Assembly (NCBI GenBank): GCA_025558095.1
Contig: JAIVFI010000012.1
Location: 124,001 to 188,000, forward strand
Origin: Hyaloraphidium curvatum
Taxonomy: Eukaryota > Monoblepharomycota > Hyaloraphidiomycetes > Hyaloraphidiales > Hyaloraphidiaceae
DNA: 64,000 bases
Direction: 5' to 3'
Below the pieces are notes generated by a model that saw nothing but the letters and a program-made list of their open reading frames with translations, searched no databases and had not been told where the DNA came from. Positions within the stretch are counted from its first letter, which is position 1. Each line of letters begins with the position of its first letter. The position numbers and the translations under genes are program-made. Of this stretch, positions 30,493-39,611 are shown piece by piece.

Positions 30493-30825
30493 ATGAAGTA
30501 TCCGGTGACGCCCGACGGCCGCTACTTCGTTGTCCGCGGCCGCCTGTGGCGCTGCTCAGATCCCCGCCTGGACGCCGGCACCCGCGCCCGGCTGACACGC
30601 GAGCTGATGGCCGCGCGGCGTGAGGTCGGGGACGCTCTCAAGTCGGGGGACCAACATCACCTGCGTGCCGCGAGGGACAAGGTGGACGCGGCGAAGAGGA
30701 CGCTGGGCGAGCGGGGGCCGCCGTGGTGGGACGATGGGCAACCGGACCTGAACCGGAGGATGGCGCGGGATACGGACTACAGAGAATGGTTCGAGGGGCT
30801 GCCGGGCGCGAAGGGCGGCAAATGA
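30493..30825 (+). CDS. bacterial-type conserved protein of unknown function
   Basis: 110 aa, no introns, starting MKYPVTPDGRYFVVRGRLWR. This opening and the block RTLGERGPPWWDDGQPDLNRRM closely resemble an uncharacterised family I recall from proteobacterial genomes (PVTPDGRYFVVRGRLWR... LGERGPPWW.DG.PD.NR). I know of no assigned function. Small, basic, probably soluble. The start at 30493 is fixed by the conserved MxYPVTPDG beginning; an upstream extension would be unlike the family. It lies head-to-head with the hydroxyacid dehydrogenase, starts about 97 bp apart. A candidate for transfer from bacteria. Confidence 0.8.
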   Translation: MKYPVTPDGRYFVVRGRLWRCSDPRLDAGTRARLTRELMAARREVGDALKSGDQHHLRAARDKVDAAKRTLGERGPPWWDDGQPDLNRRMARDTDYREWFEGLPGAKGGK

Positions 30826-31172
30826 GTCGCGCGTTGGGCGCGCTGGTGTCGTCGGAGAGGGCGGCGGTGATGGTTGGACGGCGCCACCTCGGTGACGTGT
30901 CGCGATCGCAAGGAATGGACTCCGCAAACAACGTTGCCTCACTTCGCCGCCTCCTCGTCCATGACCAGCACGATCGCCCCCCTCTTCCTCCCGCTCTCGG
31001 AATACTCGTGCGCCGCAGCGGCCTCCGCCAGCGGGAACTGAATTCGAGGGACCGATACACCGTCCGTGTATGCTGCGTACAGGAAGAGGGCGAGCTAGCC
31101 TCCGATGTTGGAGCCAACGGGACAGCTACATTCGGATCGGGGTCTACTGTATCCACAATTCCTGCACATGGC
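30826..31172. other. intergenic containing an oxidoreductase fragment
   Basis: 347 bp. Apart from the duplicated quinone-oxidoreductase 3' end at 30939-31037 nothing coding is seen. Confidence 0.5.
30939..31037 (-). pseudogene. duplicated 3' end of the quinone oxidoreductase at 34172
   Basis: About 87 bp from 30951 are nearly identical (two or three mismatches) to 34182-34268, and the alignment extends to the equivalent stop codon at 30939. It encodes only the last about 33 residues (PLAEAAAAHEYSESGRKRG then LVMDEEAAK). Similarity ends abruptly at 31037, so it is a fragment rather than a gene. Confidence 0.8.
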
Positions 31173-33644
31173 CTACACGATTGCCCCAGCAACCACCAGA
31201 AAGGCGGAAGAGATCGCAGCTACGAAGCAGGCCCAAGGCAGCGAGTCGCGCGACCGTCCGCGCCCTTCCCCAGACACCCTGCCTGTCTCGATCGCCCCAG
31301 TCGAGACCGTTGTCCGCGCCGCCGTTGGCCTGGCCGTTGGCGATGCCCCCGCCTGGGACTCCGTCGACCTCGCCGTCGACCTAGTCTCCGTGTCCGTCGG
31401 TCCCGCCATTGTCCCCGTGGGGCACGGCGTCGGCTTTCCGCCCGCTAGCATCCGTGCAGCCGCCTCGCACCAGCTCCCCTTCGCGGCCTCCTCCTCAGCT
31501 GTGCAAGTGCGCCTTCCCAGATTGTCCTGCAGCGCCGGCTCCGGCTCTCCTGGCGCGAGCTCCTCGCATCCCGGGCGGTACCACGAGCACCGGACCGCGT
31601 CGGGACCCAGGCACTCGGCCCGGCCCGAGGCAGATAGGCGGACCACCACCGCGTTGCCGTGATCAGCACAGCTTTGCACGCAGTAGATCCACGCGGATGG
31701 GGCAGAAGTGGGGGAAGGAGTAGGAGATGGTCTCGGGGGAAACGCGGTTGGGGTCGTCCTGGGCACGAGCCAAAGCGCCTCGGCGGCGATCCGGCACCAA
31801 CCCTCTTCCTTCGGGCCGCAGACATACCCAACGCTAGGCGAATATGCCGGGGAGGGCTCATCCCGCGCAAGGAGCGAGCACTTTGCGTCTGCGAACCAGC
31901 TGCAACGCTTTGCGACTGGGCCCCAACACTGCGGCACCGTGGCATTGGTCCCATCCGGCTGCGCAACGGTGACCGTGTACGCAGACACGTAGTGTCCGTC
32001 ATCTGCCGGGCTCATTACGCACACACGGCGCGGATCAAACTTTGCGCATGTTGTGGTCTCTGTCCCGAAAGCTGCGGCAACCATGCGAGCGCACCAGGGG
32101 TCCCAGTAGTAAGGACTGGCCATAGGTCGTCTGCAGCTGTAATGATGACCTGCCTTGGTGAATGCGACTGCCGGAGCACTGCACGCGGGGTCGGAGTAAA
32201 TGAATGGCACCGCATTGTGGTCAAACAACTCGTCCCCGGTAGTTTGCTCGATCTGGGCTGACTCAAAGAAGCGCCGACCCCGAATCCATTGCCCTGTGCC
32301 AGGGCAGGCCTCGACACACATCCATTGTCCCAGGTCACCGTCCACAGCGAGGGCCTCCAGAAAGGGTAAGTCCGAGTTAAAGTTCAGCGGCCGAGAGGGA
32401 GCTCCAGGGGGCGCCGTGACGGCAACATTTGCGATGCAAGATCCATCACGTGAGAGGTCACCGAGTGAAATGGTAAGGATGGAAAAGGAGCCATTGGCAT
32501 TGCGCCGGCCGACAAGACCGCCTGCGGCCGTCCACGGCCCCGTGCCGCTCGTGTCGACTTTGGGATCCGTCGGGCCGATGTACGTGCAGTTGAAGCCCAG
32601 CAGCCCCGGCTCCGGGCCGATCTGAGGCGGCTTAGCCTGATCCAAGAGTGCGCGGCCGCGCGCGCAGAAGTGATTCGGCGCTGTTCGGTCCGAGTCAGGC
32701 AAGTCCGCACATGACAGGTAGGGCAAGCCGTGGGTTGCAGGCCCGATGTTGCCAGGTTGGTCGTACTCTGGCTTCAGAACCGAACAGCATGCAGGGGTCA
32801 GCTGCCTGCACTGCCGTTCACTCCACGCCTTCGTGAGGCATGCTACGTCGCCCTTGCCGTCCATCTTGACCATCATGGCCATCTTTCCGTCCTCAGCAGG
32901 AAGGCACAAGTAGCGAGTTCCGCCAGGATCTGCAGCGCCGCCGGGGACGACTCTGGAGCCGCTGCCTAGGGAGGCAAGATCGACAGGGCAGCTCATCGCA
33001 ATCCCGCACCACAGCGTGGCGTTGTCCAAGTGTGCGCCCGTGCGGGGGCGCAAGGTGATGTTGCGAACCGTGAAGGCCGGGGCCCCGGCATAAGCCGGAG
33101 GGCGCAATTCCGCCGGGCCCAGGTCGCGGCCGAACGCAGCTTCCAGCTCATCCCAGGGACAATCGGCTAATGCGTAACACATGGCCTTGGAGTCATGAGA
33201 GCCCCAGCGTGTACGCGGTGCCTCGATGGCGGACCACGCCATTTGGTCCAGCTGGCAGCGTCCAGGGGAGGACGCCACGGTCAAGTTGAGCTCGTAACGC
33301 CATGAGGAAAGGGGCAGCCCATTGCCCGCGGTACAGGCGTAAGGATACGACATCGAGCTGTTGGCAGAGCCGCACGGTTCGGCGCATATCGCTTTGGAGC
33401 GCAGGCAGAAGGAACTGCTGCAAATGTGGTTCGGATCCTCCAGGCATCCGACTTTGCCGGTGGCTGGATCAGTCACGTTCATGTAGGTGAATATCGAAGG
33501 ACCAGAAGAGGCGCGGGCGACGGCGGGGAGCGTGGAGAAGGCCGCGAGCACGAGGAGAAGCACCGCAGCGCAGGACACGGGCGGGCCCCCGCCAAAGTCA
33601 GCTCGCTTCGGGAGCGCAATTGGGTGCAATGTCCGATGCCGCAT
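31173..33644 (-). CDS. large secreted cysteine-rich protein with the same Cys module, anchored tail
   Basis: An 823-aa intronless frame from ATG 33644 (MRHRTLHPIALPKRAD). A hydrophobic signal segment lies at about residues 25-45 (SCAAVLLLVLAAFSTLPAVA), followed by about 500 residues with many cysteines and N-glycosylation sequons (NVT, NST, NIT, NAT) of no family I know. Residues about 535-615 and 650-725 are two copies of the module also seen twice in the protein at 13952-16517: C-x-W-(F/Y)-x(2)-(A/G)-x-C ... GWC/GSWC. A Thr/Ser-rich stalk and a hydrophobic C-terminus (FVAAISSAFLVVAGAIV) suggest a GPI or membrane anchor at the cell surface. In-frame ATGs further upstream would bury the signal peptide. 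Confidence 0.75.
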   Translation of the reverse strand: MRHRTLHPIALPKRADFGGGPPVSCAAVLLLVLAAFSTLPAVARASSGPSIFTYMNVTDPATGKVGCLEDPNHICSSSFCLRSKAICAEPCGSANSSMSYPYACTAGNGLPLSSWRYELNLTVASSPGRCQLDQMAWSAIEAPRTRWGSHDSKAMCYALADCPWDELEAAFGRDLGPAELRPPAYAGAPAFTVRNITLRPRTGAHLDNATLWCGIAMSCPVDLASLGSGSRVVPGGAADPGGTRYLCLPAEDGKMAMMVKMDGKGDVACLTKAWSERQCRQLTPACCSVLKPEYDQPGNIGPATHGLPYLSCADLPDSDRTAPNHFCARGRALLDQAKPPQIGPEPGLLGFNCTYIGPTDPKVDTSGTGPWTAAGGLVGRRNANGSFSILTISLGDLSRDGSCIANVAVTAPPGAPSRPLNFNSDLPFLEALAVDGDLGQWMCVEACPGTGQWIRGRRFFESAQIEQTTGDELFDHNAVPFIYSDPACSAPAVAFTKAGHHYSCRRPMASPYYWDPWCARMVAAAFGTETTTCAKFDPRRVCVMSPADDGHYVSAYTVTVAQPDGTNATVPQCWGPVAKRCSWFADAKCSLLARDEPSPAYSPSVGYVCGPKEEGWCRIAAEALWLVPRTTPTAFPPRPSPTPSPTSAPSAWIYCVQSCADHGNAVVVRLSASGRAECLGPDAVRCSWYRPGCEELAPGEPEPALQDNLGRRTCTAEEEAAKGSWCEAAARMLAGGKPTPCPTGTMAGPTDTETRSTARSTESQAGASPTARPTAARTTVSTGAIETGRVSGEGRGRSRDSLPWACFVAAISSAFLVVAGAIV

Positions 33645-33806
33645 CGAGTGCTTCCTGGGGGGATTCGTTTCAGTTCCTGTTCGTGACTCGACCGAGTGCG
33701 GTGGCGGAGCCAAGTGAGGATCCGGCTCGATCCGGGAACCTAACGTGGTCATCGATCCAAAAAGTTGACCTCCGTGTGGCAAAAAGGAAGCCTTTTGCCA
33801 ATCTAA

Positions 33807-34160
33807 TCATTGCGTCGGCCTCCAATCTTGAGGCGTCGGACCGAAGTCGTTGACCGCCGTCGCCAACCCCGCATGGCGCACCACACACGTCGCGTCCCGA
33901 TTCATCTCCTCCAACACTCTCAGATACTGCACCGTCGCACTTCTCGTTGACCTCGCACGGCGCCTCCGCCCGCACGGCCGCCCGCCGCGCGTCCGCGCAG
34001 GGGACCTGCGCACCGGTCCGCTGCGAAACCTCTCGCAGCCTGCTCCGTATCCTCCCCTGCGTCTCCAGGTCGTCGTAGCCGTACGAGAGCAGCGCCGGCG
34101 CACCGCGCGGGACGCAAGCTTGGAAAACATCGAGGAACGGCACCCCGGATGCATCGGCGT
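33807..34160 (-). pseudogene. short frameshifted coding remnant
   Basis: Minus-strand reading gives VPFLDVFQACVPRGAPALL and YGYDDLETQGRIRSRLREV in one frame (34143 down to about 33945). It then continues sensibly only in another frame (TVQYLRVLEEMNRDATCVV) to a stop at 33807. No intron bridges the switch, near 33940. No start codon is convincing. The family is unknown; it lies immediately 3' of the quinone oxidoreductase. Confidence 0.4.
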
Positions 34161-34171
34161 CGTCAGCTGAT

Positions 34172-35197
34172 TCACTTCCCCCCCTCGTCCATGACCAGCA
34201 CGATCGACCCCCTCTTCCTCCCGCTCTCGGAATACTCGTGCGCCGCCGCGGCCTCCGCCAGCGGGAACGTCCTGTCCACCACCGGCCTGACCTCCCCCCT
34301 GCCGAGCATCCCCGCGAGCTCGTCCAGATCCGCCTGCGAGTAGCCCGCCGAGCCCAGCAGCGATTTCCGGCCGCCGGGTGCGCTGCGCCGCGAGAAGACC
34401 TCGGAGGTGGGGAACATGGCCGCGATCCGGCGGCCGTTTTCCTTCAGGAGGCGGGCGGTCTGGGAAAAGGGGAGCTTCCCGGGGAGGTCCAGCACCACGT
34501 CGTAGGAGCTCTCGGGAACCTCCGAGTACCATTCGGGGCGGGCGATGCGGTCGATCGCCTCGTCGAATCCGGCCTTTTGCAGCGCGGCGAGCTGCGCGGT
34601 GCCGTCGACCCCGTCCACTTTTGCCGCCCCGTACCGCGCCTTGGCGATCTGCGAGGCGAGCGTGCCGATCCCCCCTCCGGCGCCGACGACGAGCAGGCTC
34701 TCTCGGCGCGAGAGGCCCGCTTGCCGTAGCATCGCGAGGGCTTCCAGGCCGTTCAGGCCCACCGCGGCGGCGTCGACGAACGAGAGGCCCGCGGGTTTGT
34801 GGGCGACCACCGTGCCGCCCGAGCCGGTGGTCGAGACGGCGAGGTATTCCGCGTGGGCGCCGAAGGAGAACCCCGCGGCGCCAAAGACCGCGTCGCCGGG
34901 CTTGAATCGCGTGACTTTGCCGCCCACCTTCTCCACCGTGCCGGCGAAGGACTGCCCCAGGCTCGTCGGCCGCGTGACGGCAAACACCGCCTTTAAGGGA
35001 AGCACCGCAAACGACGGCAGCCGCATCTCGCGCAGTTCCGTGTCCCCTGTGGCGACGCCCGCGGCCTTGACTCTGACCAGCACCGCGTGGTCGGAGACGC
35101 GGGGGACGGGCACGCGCCGGTGCGCGAGGACCGAGGGCGGGCCGTAGGCGGTCCAGACCGACGCCCACATCGTCGCGGGGGGCTCGGCGGCGGGCAT
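34172..35197 (-). CDS. MDR-superfamily quinone oxidoreductase / zinc-independent alcohol dehydrogenase-like
   Basis: 341 aa, no introns, ATG 35197 (MPAAEPPATMWASVW). N-terminal GroES-like half, then GAGGGIGTLASQIAK (about residues 175-189), the NADPH-binding motif of the QOR branch. PLAEAAAAHEYSESGRKRGSIVL is the characteristic C-terminal end. It lacks the GHE zinc motif of true alcohol dehydrogenases. Expected to reduce quinones or enones with NADPH. Its last about 33 codons are duplicated at 30939-31037. A paralogue of different sequence lies at 36448-37443. Confidence 0.85.
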   Translation of the reverse strand: MPAAEPPATMWASVWTAYGPPSVLAHRRVPVPRVSDHAVLVRVKAAGVATGDTELREMRLPSFAVLPLKAVFAVTRPTSLGQSFAGTVEKVGGKVTRFKPGDAVFGAAGFSFGAHAEYLAVSTTGSGGTVVAHKPAGLSFVDAAAVGLNGLEALAMLRQAGLSRRESLLVVGAGGGIGTLASQIAKARYGAAKVDGVDGTAQLAALQKAGFDEAIDRIARPEWYSEVPESSYDVVLDLPGKLPFSQTARLLKENGRRIAAMFPTSEVFSRRSAPGGRKSLLGSAGYSQADLDELAGMLGRGEVRPVVDRTFPLAEAAAAHEYSESGRKRGSIVLVMDEGGK

Positions 35198-35335
35198 GGC
35201 GCGCGATGCGGGTTGGTGCTGGCTTGCGCGTCGAGGGCGGGTGACGTCGTGGCATTTCCCCGCCCGCGCCACACCTAGCCGTCGGTTACAGATGGAAGGT
35301 TGGGAGATTAGGAACATGATCGTTGGTGCCTGACA

Positions 35336-35476
35336 GCGATGGATTCCGCATTGTCGTACCGACGGCGGATGGGAGACAGCTCCTGGCAGCTCCCATCGGT
35401 GGACGGCCGGCAACACATCCCGGCCGTCCATCAACGATCCGAGCTGCAACTGCCTGTTTGAGATGGAATCCATCGC
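35336..35476. repeat. 141-bp MITE-like element with 12-bp perfect terminal inverted repeats
   Basis: GCGATGGATTCC at 35336-35347 is exactly inverted at 35465-35476. Inside are a perfect 10-bp hairpin (GGACGGCCGG 35401-35410 / CCGGCCGTCC 35420-35429, 9-base loop) and a nearby smaller one (GATGGGAG / CTCCCATC). No clear target-site duplication. It could be a miniature non-autonomous transposon or a structured regulatory sequence. Confidence 0.5.
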
Positions 35477-35918
35477 ATTTCGGGCCCAGCATCGCACCGC
35501 GGCCACGGCAGCCCCCGCGTCCCGTCATGTGACAGGGCGGCCCGCTGCGCCCTCCGCTCCCGCTGTCGGCCGTCGCTCCAAAATCTCCGGCCCCTTTTCG
35601 CGCCCTTTCCGGGCTCCTCCGCGCCCGCCGCTCTTCCGGCGGGGCTTTCCACGCGCGATGCGGGGCCGCTAGCGGCGCGCGCGGCAGGGGAGAAGCCTGC
35701 GGACCCGCGCGGAGGGCCAGGTCAGCGCCCGCCCTCCTCGGACACAGGCCACGAAAGCCCGTCCCTGGCCGGCGAATCACTTGGGACGCTACCGCGAAGG
35801 ACATCGGGGCGTGCTGCGGCACCGGCAGACGACAGCAATCCCCGCGTGACTCCCCCGCTCCTCGACGGGCACTCGACTCCCCACCGGTTCCCACTGCATA
35901 GCCCCACCCGCCGACGCA
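35477..35918. other. intergenic, low complexity
   Basis: G/C-rich sequence with long spurious frames in several phases but no family similarity. Confidence 0.4.
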
Positions 35919-36155
35919 ATGTCCTACCTCTCCTTCGTCCTCTCGGCCCTCTTCTACCTCGCTCTCCTCCGCCTCGTCGTCTTTGGCCTGTGGTACATCG
36001 ACCAGCACGCCGGATCCATGAAGCTCCTCCTTGGGAACCCGCTCAACGGGATTTCGGCCTTGTTCGTGGCGGCGGGGAAGCGCCCAAAGGCGCCCGCGAG
36101 GAGGAAGGCGGCGAGGCAGAGGGCGGACAGGGGGCCGGGGTTCGCCATGTCTTGA
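35919..36155 (+). CDS. small single-pass membrane protein
   Basis: 78 aa, ATG 35919 (CGCAATGTCC). Residues 5-27 (SFVLSALFYLALLRLVVFGLW) form a strong transmembrane segment; a second weak one may lie near 40-52 (LNGISALFVAAG). The tail is very basic (RPKAPARRKAARQRAD). No family recognised. Its third-position bias and clean start support a real gene; a role as a small subunit of a membrane complex is speculation. Confidence 0.5.
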   Translation: MSYLSFVLSALFYLALLRLVVFGLWYIDQHAGSMKLLLGNPLNGISALFVAAGKRPKAPARRKAARQRADRGPGFAMS

Positions 36156-36330
36156 AAGCCCGGCGGACGGACGAGCGGGTGAGGCCCCATGGCGAGGGCC
36201 CTGCCCGGACCGCGACGGTCTTCTCGACGCTTGGACTACTGGGGGCGGTGATTCCGGGACGGAACCCGCGCTGTACGCTCTCTTGATTCGGGCCGCGAGG
36301 CACCGGCCATGTTACCTTTTCGACCATCTT

Positions 36331-36386
36331 GCCATGTAGAACCGAACCTCTTGCCATGTAGCTCATGTAGGCATGTCGCCATGTAG
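36331..36386 (+). repeat. three copies of gccatgtag
   Basis: The 9-mer occurs at 36331-36339, 36353-36361 and 36378-36386, with a variant (gccatgtta) at 36306. It lies in the 3' region of the quinone oxidoreductase gene (stop at 36448). Purpose unknown. Confidence 0.6.
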
Positions 36387-36447
36387 CCGTGTAATGGGGC
36401 ATCGATACACCTTCGTATCCTGCGCAGAAGCGCCGCTTGGCCGTCCT

Positions 36448-37443
36448 TCAGGGCACCAGCACGATCGGCCCAGTCGACGCCCGCGCCTCGAGCATCTCGT
36501 GCGCCTTTGCCGCCTCTTCGAGCTTGAACACCGTCGGCTCCACCAGCTCCTGCGCGCCCTCGTTCAGCGCCTGGAAGAAATCCCCCACCAGCTCCCCGCG
36601 CTCCTCGGGGTCGGCGATGTAGTCGAACAGGATCGGCCGCGAGAGCGTGAGCGACCCCTTCGCGAGGCGGGCGACCTCCAGCGGTGCCGGCGGGCCGGAA
36701 GACTGGCCGAACACGACCAAGTGGCCGCGCGTGGCGAGGCAGTCCAGCGACCCCAGCAGCGTGTCCTTGCCCACCGAGTCGTACGCCACCCTGACACCCC
36801 TTCCCCCTGTGAACTCCCTCACTTTGGCCACGAAGTCCTCCTCCCTGTAAAGGATGACCTCCTCACACCCCGCCTCCCGCGCAATCTCCGCCTTCTCCTT
36901 CGACCCGGCGGTGCCGACCACCCGCGCCCCGATCGACGCCAGCCGGCGGCAGAGCATCCTCCCCACGCCCCCGGCGGCGGCATGCACGAGCACCGCGTCG
37001 CCTTCGTTGACCTGGTGCACCTTGCGCGCCAGCAGCTCGACCGTCAGTCCCCGCACCAGGCTCCCCGCGAGCCACGCGTCCGGGATCCCCGGGGGCACGG
37101 GGAACGCCAGGCTGGCGTCGAGCAGGCGCGCGCTGGCGTACCCGCCGTACTTGCCCGACACCCAGCCCACTTTGTCCCCGGGCCTGAACGCGTGGGCGCC
37201 GGGGCCGACGGCCTCGACGACGCCGACCGCCTCGATCCCCGGCACGCCGGGCAGGGGCAGCGTCTTGTAAAGTCCCGACCTTATGTAACAATCGTGGAAG
37301 TTGACGCCCGCGGCGGTTTGGCGGAGGAGCAGCTGGCCCGGGCCCGGGGGAGGGAGGGAGACATCCTCCGCCACGAGGGCGGATGGGGGGCCGGGGGTAC
37401 GGAGGAGCACGGCGCGGGCGGGGTAAGGAGAAGAGGTGCTCAT
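36448..37443 (-). CDS. NADPH:quinone reductase (zeta-crystallin/QorA-like)
   Basis: 331 aa from ATG 37443 (MSTSSPYPARAVLL), no introns. An in-frame ATG at 37485 would add 14 residues (MGPASRLLPICSRA), which could act as a mitochondrial leader. AAAGGVGRMLCRRLA (about residues 151-165) is the AAxGGVG NADPH motif of QOR enzymes. NFHDCYIRSGLY and PGIEAVGVVEAVG are family blocks, and VAYDSVGKDTLLGSLDCL follows. Reduces quinones by one electron with NADPH. Distinct in sequence from the MDR gene at 34172. Confidence 0.88.
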   Translation of the reverse strand: MSTSSPYPARAVLLRTPGPPSALVAEDVSLPPPGPGQLLLRQTAAGVNFHDCYIRSGLYKTLPLPGVPGIEAVGVVEAVGPGAHAFRPGDKVGWVSGKYGGYASARLLDASLAFPVPPGIPDAWLAGSLVRGLTVELLARKVHQVNEGDAVLVHAAAGGVGRMLCRRLASIGARVVGTAGSKEKAEIAREAGCEEVILYREEDFVAKVREFTGGRGVRVAYDSVGKDTLLGSLDCLATRGHLVVFGQSSGPPAPLEVARLAKGSLTLSRPILFDYIADPEERGELVGDFFQALNEGAQELVEPTVFKLEEAAKAHEMLEARASTGPIVLVP

Positions 37444-37838
37444 GGCGCGGGAACAAATGGGGAGAAGGCGGGATGCGGGGCCCATCGGGGCGGAGAGGGG
37501 GCGCGTGTGGGGTGTCGCCCGCGGGATCTGCGCGAGCTTGCCCCGTGGCGCATCACATCGTCGGCATCGAACATGCACTTTGCGGCAGTCAGTGACGATT
37601 CATATGATCTGGTTGTAGAGGTGGTCAGCTTCGCACATCCTTTCATCCGCTACTCTCGGGGTCCGCGTCATTGCCCCTTGTCAGCCTGATCTGGTCTGCT
37701 GCTGTCTCTGTGGATCCGGAGGGTGCGTATACTGTTAGAATCCATTCGATGAGATTTTGAACAACCAAGACCGACGTTCTCTGGATGCCCGGGTAACATG
37801 TTCTCCAGCGATACCCTGGCGCGCCGCCGGATGTCGCT
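37444..37838. other. intergenic
   Basis: 395 bp between two minus-strand genes: promoter of the quinone reductase on the left, 3' region of the secreted repeat protein on the right. Nothing else seen. Confidence 0.5.
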
Positions 37839-38951
37839 CTACCTCACGAACTGCACCACGAACTTGGTGTCGATCGGCGCCCCGTTCGCCGTGAAGCACC
37901 ACACGTCGACGAACCCCGACGGGGACCAGGCAAACAGCTGGCACCTGTGCTGCTCCGGCCCCAGAGCCGAGACGAACGGCACGCCGACCACGCTCCCGGG
38001 TGACGTCCCCGCGACGAGGCCGGTGGCCCAGCGGTACCGTCCCACGCCGACGCGGGAGACGGTCGTCGATGCGACGCCGGTGGTCGACTGCCACTGGAAC
38101 GGCGCCGCGGGGGGGTAGAACCCCGTGGCGGGCTCGTTGGCGGATGCGTACGCCGCGGCGTGGGCCGCGTACGCCGAGAGCTCCTGCCTGTGCGCGTATG
38201 CGAGCTGGAAGGCAGAGTCCGCGAGGGCGTTGTGGAACCGCGGGTTGCGGCAGTGCACCTGCGCAACCAGGGGCACGCCGCCCCAGGATACGGGCTTGCA
38301 GGCCACGGCGTCGGAGCCGACGGCGGTGACCTGCACGGTGCCCACGGCGCCCGAGGTGATGGCGGGGAAGGTGACGTTGTAGCGCCCCGGGCCGATGCGC
38401 GAGACGCGCGCCTTGGGCCCCGCCGGGCCGGCCTGGTAGGTCGGGGTGTAGCTCGGCAGGGACAGCTGGTTGGCGAAAACGTGCGCCCAGACTCCCTGCC
38501 TGCCATCGGAGTTGGTGTACATGGCGGTGAAGCGGGCGTTGCGGGGGCCGCCGGCGGCGTCCCAGCAGCTGACCCGCAGCCGCACGCCGCGGTCGTACGC
38601 GGGACCGAGGAACATCCAGTCGACCGCCTTGCACTGCACGGGGTCGGGGCCGTAGGCCGAGATGGCGAATGTGCCGCGGAAGTTGCCGGTCCCGAGGAAG
38701 AGGAAGCGCACGTCGTAGCGCCCGGTCGCCGTGCGCCGGACCTTGTTGCCGCGCCTGCTCTCCGTCTCCTCCGAGTTCCAGTTCCACCGAATGTCGGGCC
38801 TGTATACCTGGCCGAGCGTGGAGGAGGGGTTCTCGTTCCACACGTAGCCCGCCTTGGAGGGCACGGCAGCGGTCGGGGCCGGGAAGACCGCGAGCAGCGC
38901 GACGAGCGCGGCGAGGGCTCCGAGGGCCCCGAGGGCCAGCACTTTGGCCAT
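37839..38951 (-). CDS. secreted protein with three beta-rich repeats, bacterial-like family
   Basis: 370 aa, no introns, ATG 38951. Residues 1-30 are a signal peptide (MAKVLALGALGALAALVALL). Three repeats of about 100 residues each follow a scheme R-x-G-x-GRY-x-V...G-x-V-x-V-x-A-x-G...C-K/Q...W...V-x-C...F-x-x-x-Y/F: GRYDVRF, GRYNVTF and GRYRWAT begin them, and AMYT, LAYA and VQFVR close them. Each repeat has a Cys pair (CK...SC; CK...HC; CQ...WC), probably a disulfide. The pattern recalls secreted repeat proteins of actinobacteria and myxobacteria. No catalytic residues; a binding or structural exterior role is likely. Confidence 0.75.
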   Translation of the reverse strand: MAKVLALGALGALAALVALLAVFPAPTAAVPSKAGYVWNENPSSTLGQVYRPDIRWNWNSEETESRRGNKVRRTATGRYDVRFLFLGTGNFRGTFAISAYGPDPVQCKAVDWMFLGPAYDRGVRLRVSCWDAAGGPRNARFTAMYTNSDGRQGVWAHVFANQLSLPSYTPTYQAGPAGPKARVSRIGPGRYNVTFPAITSGAVGTVQVTAVGSDAVACKPVSWGGVPLVAQVHCRNPRFHNALADSAFQLAYAHRQELSAYAAHAAAYASANEPATGFYPPAAPFQWQSTTGVASTTVSRVGVGRYRWATGLVAGTSPGSVVGVPFVSALGPEQHRCQLFAWSPSGFVDVWCFTANGAPIDTKFVVQFVR

Positions 38952-39289
38952 TCCCGTCAGGCTTGGGGGAGTGCGAGCAGCAGACGGCGGTCGTGGTGTG
39001 TTAGGTGAGGGAGGCACAGCGGCCGCTGCTCGTTTTCAGTTGGTGCGCTATTGATCCGCACGCAGCGGCATCTCCCCCCGCCTGCGCCGTGGTGCCGTCC
39101 CGTTTCGCCAATACCCCCTCGGTGATCCGTTAAATGAATCTAGATCTTTCCATTCCGGGGCTCCGTTTGGCATTCCATGCACATCCATTTGTTCGCAGGC
39201 AGCAGTTCTTGTTCGTGACGTCAACGTGCTGTGCTGGCAGGCGGCAACTGGCAAATTGCATAGATTGAGAGGCGCGAACGGACCCGACG
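38952..39289. other. intergenic
   Basis: Promoter side of the secreted repeat protein. No coding signal seen. Confidence 0.45.
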
Positions 39290-39365
39290 AATATGAACTT
39301 TCGACCCAGCCCACCCTGCCCTCGGGCCGCACCGCTTGCACGCTTGGCCCGGTTGCCTCGACCAA
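39290..39365 (-). pseudogene. tiny quinone-oxidoreductase relic
   Basis: On the minus strand VEATGPSVQAVRPEGRVGWVE resembles VVEAVGPGAHAFRPGDKVGWVSG of the quinone reductase at 36448-37443. Only about 25 codons remain, with no open continuation. Confidence 0.3.
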
Positions 39366-39611
39366 TCACGCGGGAAGGGATGTTTGGTGTTTCACAGGGA
39401 CGGATTCGCGGGGCAGACTTCCCCCGCGGCGCTCACCCCTTTCCAGCAGGCCGGTGGCAGTTGATGGATATGATCTGAATGTCAAACTGTCAGCTAGCTA
39501 CATCCTACGCGGTATCGTCCAGTCGATCGTCCGTCCTCCATGTCCTCGTCCGCCATCCGAAAGTCGAAAGCTCCATCCCGCCCAAACGTCACCCCCCCAC
39601 CGCAGGACGCA

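Noticed and set aside
35286-36008. 240-codon minus-strand frame upstream of the small membrane protein
   Set aside because: Low-complexity Arg/Gly/Ala/Glu product spanning the inverted-repeat element, with no homology or splice logic.
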